A DNA stretch of 16,347 nucleotides from an uncultured Ruminococcus sp. (GTDB lineage: Bacteria; Bacillota; Clostridia; Oscillospirales; Ruminococcaceae). Location of the stretch: contig CAMOEP010000014.1 of the NCBI GenBank assembly GCA_946612185.1, positions 1 through 16,347 of the forward strand. Direction: 5' to 3'. This document shows, piece by piece, positions 1 to 6,445 of the stretch (the stretch's first letter is position 1; each line of letters opens with the position of its first letter). Below the pieces are notes generated by a model, which searched no databases, was not told the DNA's origin, and saw only the letters and a program-made list of their open reading frames with translations. Position numbers and translations under genes: made by a program.

Positions 1-45
1 CTTTACACCGAGCACGCTCAGGCTGCTGTAGATTCTATCAAGTAA
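1..45 (+). CDS. 3' end of an unidentified protein gene (partial)
   Basis: An open frame enters from the left edge and encodes 14 residues ending LYTEHAQAAVDSIK before a TAA stop. It runs in the same direction as the importer operon and ends 57 bp before it. The fragment is too short to assign a family. It could be the preceding operon member or an unrelated gene closed off by the hairpin that follows. The frame itself is inferred from the stop and from the hairpin placed just after it. Confidence 0.5.
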   Translation, partial: LYTEHAQAAVDSIK

Positions 46-57
46 TTATTCTAACAA

Positions 58-81
58 ATCGGGCAGCCTGGTCTGCCCGAT
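58..81 (+). terminator. Hairpin after the first gene, possible weak terminator
   Basis: ATCGGGCAG and CTGCCCGAT form a perfect 9-bp stem around a 6-base loop (CCTGGT), starting 12 bp after the stop of the upstream gene. The bases after it are GCTATTATAAAG, not a T-run. It is therefore a poor intrinsic terminator and could instead be an attenuating or mRNA-stabilising intercistronic stem. No convincing promoter lies between it and the lipoprotein gene. Confidence 0.5.
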
Positions 82-102
82 GCTATTATAAAGAGGTTCG
101 CT

Positions 103-1047
103 ATGAAAAAGACATTTATTTTATTATCACTGGTCACCTCACTCCTGCTCACCGGCTGCGGAAGTTCCCCGGAAACAAGCGAAACCGCTCCCCAGTCCGC
201 AACTTCTGCCCAGGAAACCACTTCTGCTGTTGATACAACTTCTGCCGAGGACACAACCACCGCTGAGGACACAAGTTCCGCCGAAGAACCTGCCACCGAA
301 CACGCTACCGCTCCACAGCAGGAGGTCGGATTCGAGGGCATGACCGCCGTTTACGCCGACGCTCTCAACCCCGGCGACTACGACATTTCCGTGGATTCAA
401 GTTCCTCAATGTTCAAGATCGCCGGCTGCGTCCTCCACGTTACCGACAGCGATATGACCGCCGATATCCTCATCGACAGCAAGTCCTACGACCTGCTTTT
501 CATGGGCAGCGAGGAGGAAGCTGACAAGTCCGCCGGAATCCCCTACACCGAGAACGAAGCCGGTCAGTCCGTGTTCACTGTCCCCGTGGAAGCCCTCGAC
601 CAGGAGATACTCTGCGCCGCCCTCAGTGCCAAGAAGCAGGAGTGGTACGGCAGAACTCTCGTTTTCAGGGCAGACTCCCTGCCGGACACCGCTTTCCGTG
701 AGAGCAGATACATTACCGCCGAGTCCCTGGGACTTGCTGACGGCGAGTACACCGCAGAGGTTAGCCTGGGCGGAGGTTCTGGCAAGGCAAGCGTCCAGTC
801 CCCGGCGAAGATCACAATAAAGGACGGTCAGGCGTTCGCTGAGATAGTCTGGAGCAGCAACAAGTACGACTACATGACCGTTGACGGCGAGAAGATACTT
901 CCCGATTCTACGGACGAATTCTCCGTTTTCACTATCCCTGTCAAGGGTTTCGGCTCACCCCTGAACGTCACCGCCGACACAACAGCCATGAGCCAGCCCC
1001 ATGAGATCGACTACACCCTCACCTTCGACCAGGAGAGCCTGAAGTGA
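103..1047 (+). CDS. Lipoprotein with two tandem beta-rich domains, part of a metal/haem-type importer operon
   Basis: This 314-residue protein opens with a lipoprotein signal (LLLTGC, lipidated Cys19), so it should sit on the outer face of the membrane. Residues about 20-75 are a Ser/Thr/Ala/Glu linker with repeats such as TTSAEDTTTAEDT. Two related domains follow, about 90-192 and 212-312. Each opens with G-[DE]-Y, has a YD..M-type motif in the middle (YDLLFM and YDYM), then SVFT[VI]PV, and closes with a TL.F strand. I recall the second domain type beside FecB/FecC/FecD-type genes in other Clostridia. A relation to the NEAT/Shp haem-binding fold is possible but is only my inference. An AGAGG site lies just before the ATG. 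The stop overlaps the next gene by 4 bp, so the two are translationally coupled. A likely role is surface capture of iron, haem or a related ligand and handing it to the binding protein. Confidence 0.8.
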   Translation: MKKTFILLSLVTSLLLTGCGSSPETSETAPQSATSAQETTSAVDTTSAEDTTTAEDTSSAEEPATEHATAPQQEVGFEGMTAVYADALNPGDYDISVDSSSSMFKIAGCVLHVTDSDMTADILIDSKSYDLLFMGSEEEADKSAGIPYTENEAGQSVFTVPVEALDQEILCAALSAKKQEWYGRTLVFRADSLPDTAFRESRYITAESLGLADGEYTAEVSLGGGSGKASVQSPAKITIKDGQAFAEIVWSSNKYDYMTVDGEKILPDSTDEFSVFTIPVKGFGSPLNVTADTTAMSQPHEIDYTLTFDQESLK

Positions 1048-2165
1048 ACGTCCGTTCGCTCCTCGCCCTGCCTTTGACCATTTTTCTGGTGGGCTGCGGT
1101 CAGATTCCCCAGAATTCCGCCGTTTCCTCCGCCGGTCATATGGAACTGGAGTACGCCCAGCGGTTTTCCGTGGACTACTGCGAGGACGGCTGTTCGGTTA
1201 TCCACATCGGTGACGAGGACTACCTTTTAGTGCCGGAGGGACAGGAAATCCCCCAGAATTCCGGGGATATGACTGTTATCCGGCAGCCGGTGGAGAACGT
1301 CTACCTCGCCGCTTCCTCCGCAATGGACGTATTCCGAAGCCTTGACAGTCTCAGCGCCGTTACCATGACTTCCACCAAGGCAAGCGACTGGACTATACCG
1401 GAAGTGGCAGACGCTCTCGGCAGCGGAAAAATGAGCTATATTGGCAAATACAGCGCCCCAGACTACGAGGCGCTCCTCACTGGGAACTGCTCCCTCGCCA
1501 TTGAGTCCACCATGATACTCCACAGCCCGGAGACTCGTGAACAGATCGAAAAGCTGGATATACCGGTTCTTGTGGAACATTCCAGCTACGAATCTCACCC
1601 CCTGGGACGCATGGAATGGGTCAAACTCTATGGGCTGATTCTGGGGCAGTACGACCGGGCGGAACAGGTTTTCAACGACTACACCGCCGCCTTTCATGAG
1701 GTAAATGTGGAGGAAATCCCCGATGATAAGCGGAAAACTGCGGTTTTCTTCTACCTCAGTCCAAACGGCTATGTGAATATCCGCAAGCCCGGCGACTACG
1801 TTTCCCGAATGATCGAACTCGCCGGCGGAAAATACGCTTTCACCGCAGAAATGCTGGATATTGACGAAAATGCACTGTCCACAATGAACGTTCAGCTTGA
1901 AACTTTCTACCAGACCGCCAAAGATGCCGATGTTCTTATCTACAACACCACTATCGAGGGGGAACTGAAAAGCCTTTCCGACCTTGTTGCTAAAAGTGAC
2001 ATTTTTGCCGATATGAAGGCAGTTAAAGAGGGTAATGTCTGGTGCAGCACCCAGGATATGTTCCAACAAACTATGGGCGAAGCGGACATGATCCGGGAAC
2101 TGAACCGCATTTTCACCGGCGAAACTGACGGCTCTGACCTGAAATTCCTCTATCCTCTGCGCTGA
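1044..2165 (+). CDS. Substrate-binding lipoprotein of an iron/haem/cobalamin-type ABC importer (Peripla_BP_2)
   Basis: A 373-residue lipoprotein (signal ending FLVGC, Cys18) with the two-lobe class III binding-protein pattern of FecB, FhuD and BtuF. Features include VYLAASSAMDVFRSL at the start of the first lobe, an I-G-K-Y stretch before a Glu/Asp-rich helix, the HPLGRMEWVKLYG segment at the lobe junction, and a C-terminal lobe with LIELAGGKY-like and DVLIYN-like elements. The ligand cannot be read from sequence. The start is GTG at 1044, whose GTGA overlaps the stop of the preceding gene, with AGGAG at 1031-1035 at ideal spacing. The permease gene follows after 11 bp. Members of this family bring a bound ferric-siderophore, haem or corrinoid to the FecCD-type permease. 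Confidence 0.9.
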   Translation: MNVRSLLALPLTIFLVGCGQIPQNSAVSSAGHMELEYAQRFSVDYCEDGCSVIHIGDEDYLLVPEGQEIPQNSGDMTVIRQPVENVYLAASSAMDVFRSLDSLSAVTMTSTKASDWTIPEVADALGSGKMSYIGKYSAPDYEALLTGNCSLAIESTMILHSPETREQIEKLDIPVLVEHSSYESHPLGRMEWVKLYGLILGQYDRAEQVFNDYTAAFHEVNVEEIPDDKRKTAVFFYLSPNGYVNIRKPGDYVSRMIELAGGKYAFTAEMLDIDENALSTMNVQLETFYQTAKDADVLIYNTTIEGELKSLSDLVAKSDIFADMKAVKEGNVWCSTQDMFQQTMGEADMIRELNRIFTGETDGSDLKFLYPLR

Positions 2166-2176
2166 AAGGAGATGCT

Positions 2177-3196
2177 ATGGGCAAAAAAAGACTGATTCGA
2201 CGTGTAGCCGGATTTTCGCTTCTTGCCGTCCTTAGCGCCGTTTTTCTGGTTCTGGGACTGGTCTGCGGCAGCGGAAACCTCACCGTCCGGGAGGTTTTAG
2301 CCGTCCTCACCGGTCAAAGCGGCGACATCATAGCAATTCGCATCGTTTGGGACATTCGTCTGCCGAGAGTCCTGGCGGCGCTTATCCTGGGCGGCGGACT
2401 TTCAGTTTCTGGGTATTTACTGCAAAGTTTCTTCGGAAACCCTATTGCCGGGCCATTCGTTCTGGGGATTTCCTCCGGCGCAAAACTTGCCGTCGCCGTG
2501 GCTATGATATTCTCCCTCCAAAGCGGGATAATGCTCCGGTCGGCGGCGCTTGTGGGTGCATCCTTCGCCGGGTCACTGGTTTCCACGGGGCTTATTCTCC
2601 TGCTTTCGGGAAAAGTCCGGAGTATGGCTCGGCTCATCATCGGCGGCGTGATGATCGGATACATCTGTTCCGCCTTGACGGAGATCGCTGTGGCGTTCGC
2701 TGACGACGCAAATATCGTGAACCTGCATAACTGGTCAATGGGCAGTTTTTCCGGCATAAACCGGCAGGATATCGCCATTATGACCGCCGTCACCGCACCT
2801 GCCTGCGCCCTTGCGTTTTTGATGTCCAAGCCCATAAGCGCCTATCAACTGGGCGAGAGTTATGCCCGGAATATGGGCGTTTCCCTGAAGCCATTCCGGG
2901 TGGCACTGATACTTCTGTCGAGCCTGCTTTCCGCCTGCGTGACCGCATTTGCTGGACCTGTATCTTTCGTGGGCGTGGCAGTCCCTCACCTCATGCGGAC
3001 GCTGTTCGGAACATGTGCGCCGATAATCATAATCCCGGCATCGTTCATCGGCGGCGGCACATTCTGCATGGCGTGCGACCTGCTTGCACGAAGCCTTTTC
3101 TCGCCAATGGAACTGAGCATTTCCACCGTCACCGCCCTTTTCGGCGCACCAGTTGTGGTCTGGGTCATGCTTCGGAAACAAAGTGAAAGGGGCTGA
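2177..3196 (+). CDS. FecCD/BtuC-type ABC importer permease
   Basis: A 339-residue, strongly hydrophobic protein with about nine to ten membrane segments. It matches the FecCD family along its length: DIRLPRVLAALILGGGLS near the N-terminus, GNPIAGPFVLGISSGA, LGESYARNMGVSLKPFR for the cytoplasmic coupling loop that contacts the ATPase, AGPVSFVGVAVPHLMR, and a C-terminal STVTALFGAPVVVWV. It is the only permease in the operon, so it probably works as a homodimer with two copies of the ATPase, as BtuC does. AAAGGAG at 2165-2171 places the start at 2177. The ATPase start lies 4 bp after its stop, which indicates one transcript. Confidence 0.93.
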   Translation: MGKKRLIRRVAGFSLLAVLSAVFLVLGLVCGSGNLTVREVLAVLTGQSGDIIAIRIVWDIRLPRVLAALILGGGLSVSGYLLQSFFGNPIAGPFVLGISSGAKLAVAVAMIFSLQSGIMLRSAALVGASFAGSLVSTGLILLLSGKVRSMARLIIGGVMIGYICSALTEIAVAFADDANIVNLHNWSMGSFSGINRQDIAIMTAVTAPACALAFLMSKPISAYQLGESYARNMGVSLKPFRVALILLSSLLSACVTAFAGPVSFVGVAVPHLMRTLFGTCAPIIIIPASFIGGGTFCMACDLLARSLFSPMELSISTVTALFGAPVVVWVMLRKQSERG

Positions 3197-3200
3197 GTTG

Positions 3201-4292
3201 ATGAGCGGAACTATTGCACTTTCGGCGGCAAAATTGTCCGCCGGTTACGGACAAAAAGTGGTGGTCAGCGGCATTGAACTTACCGTCCGACCTGGCGAAG
3301 TTCTAACACTTATCGGGCCAAATGGCGCTGGGAAGTCCACCGTACTGAAAACCATTGCCGCCCAGCTTTCCCCTGTTTCGGGAACGATATGGGTTAATGG
3401 CACTGACCTTTGCAAGATGAAGCCTGACCAGGCTGCACGGCATATTTCCGCCCTGTTCACACAACAGATACGCACCGACCGTATGACCTGCGCTGACGTT
3501 GCCGGAACGGGGCGGTATCCATACACCGGTCGATTGGGCATACTTTCGGCGCAGGACAGGGAAATCGTGACGCAGGCAATGGCTCTTACCGGCGTTTCAG
3601 ACCTTGCTGACCGGGACTTTTCCTGCATCAGCGACGGTCAGCGGCAGTGCGTTATGCTGGCACGGGCGATCGCTCAGCAGCCGGAAATACTCATACTCGA
3701 CGAGCCGGCAACGTTCCTGGACATCAGCAGGAAACTTATGCTGCTGACACTTGTGCGCAGCCTTGCACGACAGCGGAACATTGCGGTGATACAGTCCCTC
3801 CACGAGATCGACCTGGCGCAGAAGTTTTCCGACCGGGTACTGTGCGTCAGTGGCGGACAAGCCCAGCGCTGTGGAACGCCGGAAGAAGTGTTCCAGAGCA
3901 GCTACATCACCGACCTCTACGGCATCACCGACGGAAGTTATGACGCACTTTTGGGAACTGCCGAGGCTGCCGGAGTCAAGGGCGAGCCGGAGGTTTTCGT
4001 CATTGGCGGCGGCGGAAGCGGAATCCCGGTTTATCGGCAGCTACAGCGTCAGGGAATCCCTTTTGCAGCGGGAGTTATCCACGAAAACGACATTGACTTC
4101 CCCGTGGCAAGCGCCCTGGCAGCCGTTCTCGTCACCGAAAAAGCCTTCGAGCCGGTGAGTGCCGAAGCGGTCAGCCGTGCGAAAGAGATTATCCGAACCT
4201 GTAAAAGAGTCATATGCTGCCCGGAAAGTTTCGGCACAATGAACCAGAGATGCGCTGAATTGGCGGAAATGGTGAACTATCCTGCAAGGTAA
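3201..4292 (+). CDS. ABC importer ATPase with a C-terminal Rossmann-like extension
   Basis: This 363-residue ATPase powers the importer. The nucleotide-binding domain covers about residues 1-250: Walker A GPNGAGKST at 39-47, ABC signature ISDGQ (in place of LSGGQ, a common variant in this subfamily), Walker B ILILDEP, D-loop and the switch His in SLHEIDLA. I place the start at ATG 3201 because AAAGGGG at 3186-3192 sits at correct spacing; an in-frame ATG at 3153 lies inside the permease and has no such site. About 110 residues after the ATPase core are unusual for this class. They begin EVFVIGGGGSGIPVY, a glycine-rich loop like that of a Rossmann fold, and continue through alternating strands and helices. 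I recall similar tails in some clostridial and archaeal cobalamin/iron ATPases. Their role is unknown to me; a ligand-sensing or regulatory role is a guess. Confidence 0.92.
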   Translation: MSGTIALSAAKLSAGYGQKVVVSGIELTVRPGEVLTLIGPNGAGKSTVLKTIAAQLSPVSGTIWVNGTDLCKMKPDQAARHISALFTQQIRTDRMTCADVAGTGRYPYTGRLGILSAQDREIVTQAMALTGVSDLADRDFSCISDGQRQCVMLARAIAQQPEILILDEPATFLDISRKLMLLTLVRSLARQRNIAVIQSLHEIDLAQKFSDRVLCVSGGQAQRCGTPEEVFQSSYITDLYGITDGSYDALLGTAEAAGVKGEPEVFVIGGGGSGIPVYRQLQRQGIPFAAGVIHENDIDFPVASALAAVLVTEKAFEPVSAEAVSRAKEIIRTCKRVICCPESFGTMNQRCAELAEMVNYPAR

Positions 4293-4313
4293 AAAATTTC
4301 ACAAAATACAATA

Positions 4314-4354
4314 CCCCCTGAAATGCTGTTAACATTCCAGGGGGATTTTGTTTT
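4314..4354. terminator. Bidirectional terminator between the importer operon and recQ
   Basis: CCCCCTGAAATG pairs with CATTCCAGGGGG (one A/C mismatch in 12) around CTGTTAA, followed by ATTTTGTTTT on the plus strand. On the minus strand the stem is followed by a broken T-rich tract ending in TTTTTT near 4290-4298. It lies 21 bp after the ATPase stop and 8 bp before the recQ stop, so it can end both convergent transcripts. Confidence 0.85.
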
Positions 4355-4362
4355 AAACAACT

Positions 4363-6432
4363 TTACGCCAGCAATCCCAGCTTTTTGAGCCGTGCGCTTA
4401 TCGCACCTCTTGTGCGCTTGTGTGCCTTGGCGATATCCGCAAGGGACAGCCCGTCGTCGAACTCCTGCCGGAGCTTCTGCTCCTCGTCGCTGCTCCAGGC
4501 TTTTGGCGCAGTCACCGGCGACTTCACCGCCACCTGTTCCCGGAAACCGGCAAGCTGTTTTTCCAGCTCACTTGTCTCCCCTTCCGGCGGCGCATCGCAG
4601 TCGGGGTGGTCACGCTTGTACTCCTTGATAAGTCCGCAGAACGCCTTTGAGTACTTCTCCGCCTTGACCTTTCCAACACCGGATACTTCCAGGAATTCCT
4701 CCTTTGTGGTGGGCATTTTCCGACGCATATCCCGGAGAGCGGAGTCGTCGAAAACGATGTAAGCAGGCTTGTTTTCCTCCTCCGCAAGACTTTTGCGAAG
4801 TTTCCGGAGCATCTCGAACAACTCGTCGTCCGCAAAAAACTGCTTTTCCCTCGCCTTTTTCTGCGCTTTTGGCAGGACTTTCGGCAGCCGCATGGTCAGT
4901 TCCTTTTCGCCTCTGAGAACCGCCCCGGACTCCGCCGAAAGCCGCAGAACCGGGTAATCTCCCTCGCTCATGCTCAGGTAGCCGTTCTGAACGAGGAAGT
5001 CGATCTCGGAGCGTATCTTTTTGGGAGCGTCCTCCTTCATGATGCCGTAGGTGGACAGTCTGTCCAAACCCAGGCTCATCAGGCGCTCGTTAGCGTTTCC
5101 ACGGAGAATGTCGCATATCATGGTTTTTCCGAACTCCCTGCCGATCTGATGGACACGGTACACGCAGGAGATGATTTTCTTTGCGTCGAGGGTGATGTCG
5201 GTAGTCTCGTGACCTATGAGGCAGCAGGAACAGTTTCCGCAGTTTTCAGGAGAGTTTTCCCCGAAATACCGCAGAATAAAGTGTCTCAGACAATCGGAGG
5301 TAGTGCTGTAGAATGTCATGAATTTCAGGCGCTCGATGTCCTTCCGGCGAACCTCCTCCGCAACCTCCGGGTCAAGCTGGTCGTCGGCTTCACGGCTGTT
5401 GTCGATGAGGAACTGATTCGTCCGCACGTCCATGGGGCTGTAAAGCAGGGTACACTCGGCGTTCTCGCCGTCACGCCCTGCTCTGCCTGCTTCCTGGTAG
5501 TAGCTTTCCAAATTCTTGGGCATATTGTAGTGGATAACATATCGCACGTCGGACTTGTCGATGCCCATACCGAAAGCGTTCGTAGCGACCATGATACGGC
5601 AGCGGTCGTAGATGAACTCCTCCTGATTTAGCTGGCGTTCCTCAGCGGACAGACCAGCATGGTAGCGAGTTGCGGAAAATCCGTCAGAATTCAACTTCTC
5701 GCAGACCTCCTCCACGGTTTTCCGGGCAAGGCAGTAGACGATGCCGCACTTGTCGCCGTAGCCCTTTATCAGCGACACAAGCTGCTGATACTTGTTACCT
5801 GGGTTCATGACGGCGAAGTACAGGTTCGGGCGGTCGAATCCGGTGGTTATGACGAAAGGGTCATTGAGCCGGAGTATCCGGACGATATCGTCCCTGACTT
5901 CACTGGTGGCGGTGGCAGTAAATGCGCTGACGATAGGTCGGTAGGAAAGTCTCTCGATGAAGTCGATGATATGCAGGTAACTTGGTCGAAAGTCCTGCCC
6001 CCACTGTGAAACGCAGTGAGCCTCGTCAACAGTGACCATAGCGATGCTGGTATTCTCCGCAAACCGCAGGAATTCCTCGGTAGCAAGCCTTTCCGGGGCG
6101 GCGTAGATTATCCGGTACTCCCCTGCTGATGCACGGCGGAAGAAGTCGTAGTACTCCTGAGCCGTCATAGCGCTGTTGATGCAGGCGGCGCTGACACCGG
6201 CACTTACCAGGGCGCTCACCTGGTCTTTCATCAGGGAGATAAGCGGCGACACTACCACGGTAATTCCCCTTAGCATAAGCGCCGGAACCTGGTAACACAG
6301 CGACTTTCCTGCGCCGGTGGGCATGATGCCCAGCACGTCCCTGCCGGAAAGAATGTTGTCGATAAGCTGCTCCTGACCGCTTCGGAAACTCTCGTGACCG
6401 AAGAATTCCCGAAGCACCTGAAATTTATCCAT
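4363..6432 (-). CDS. recQ: ATP-dependent DNA helicase RecQ
   Basis: A 689-residue 3'-5' DNA helicase of the RecQ family, acting in the cytoplasm on recombination intermediates and stalled forks. Visible motifs are FRSGQ at 16-20 (motif 0), MPTGAGKS at 38-45 (Walker A), DEAH at 136-139, SAFTATA at 169-175, and QEAGRAGRDG at 313-322 (motif VI). The zinc-binding cysteines are C381, C398, C401 and C403/C404. An RQC winged-helix region covers about 410-505 and an HRDC domain about 534-607 (SGVGKVKAEKYS). About 80 further residues end in a helix-turn-helix-like WSSDEEQKLR...RTRGAISARLKKLGL element, an added DNA-binding module I recall from some Firmicutes RecQ proteins. The SD sequence AAAGGAG (6437-6443) lies in the 13-bp gap after the upstream LRR/dockerin gene, so the two are probably co-transcribed. 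Confidence 0.97.
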   Translation of the reverse strand: MDKFQVLREFFGHESFRSGQEQLIDNILSGRDVLGIMPTGAGKSLCYQVPALMLRGITVVVSPLISLMKDQVSALVSAGVSAACINSAMTAQEYYDFFRRASAGEYRIIYAAPERLATEEFLRFAENTSIAMVTVDEAHCVSQWGQDFRPSYLHIIDFIERLSYRPIVSAFTATATSEVRDDIVRILRLNDPFVITTGFDRPNLYFAVMNPGNKYQQLVSLIKGYGDKCGIVYCLARKTVEEVCEKLNSDGFSATRYHAGLSAEERQLNQEEFIYDRCRIMVATNAFGMGIDKSDVRYVIHYNMPKNLESYYQEAGRAGRDGENAECTLLYSPMDVRTNQFLIDNSREADDQLDPEVAEEVRRKDIERLKFMTFYSTTSDCLRHFILRYFGENSPENCGNCSCCLIGHETTDITLDAKKIISCVYRVHQIGREFGKTMICDILRGNANERLMSLGLDRLSTYGIMKEDAPKKIRSEIDFLVQNGYLSMSEGDYPVLRLSAESGAVLRGEKELTMRLPKVLPKAQKKAREKQFFADDELFEMLRKLRKSLAEEENKPAYIVFDDSALRDMRRKMPTTKEEFLEVSGVGKVKAEKYSKAFCGLIKEYKRDHPDCDAPPEGETSELEKQLAGFREQVAVKSPVTAPKAWSSDEEQKLRQEFDDGLSLADIAKAHKRTRGAISARLKKLGLLA

Positions 6433-6445
6433 AATACTCCTTTGG

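Noticed and set aside
82..102. Promoter directly upstream of the importer operon (TATTAT-like -10)
   Set aside because: No acceptable -35 at 16-18 bp; the needed position falls in the hairpin stem. The operon promoter is probably further upstream, outside the window.
1227..2069. 280-residue open frame on the minus strand
   Set aside because: It is antisense to the substrate-binding protein, whose family motifs, signal peptide and coupling to neighbours are clear. The frame is a by-product of codon bias.
3153..3200. Earlier in-frame ATG for the ATPase, adding 16 residues
   Set aside because: It lies inside the permease gene without a ribosome binding site at the right distance, and the added residues do not belong to the ATPase fold. 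ATG 3201 has AAAGGGG at good spacing.
5149..5631. 160-residue open frame on the plus strand within recQ
   Set aside because: It is entirely antisense to well-conserved helicase motifs, has no ribosome binding site and resembles no protein I know.
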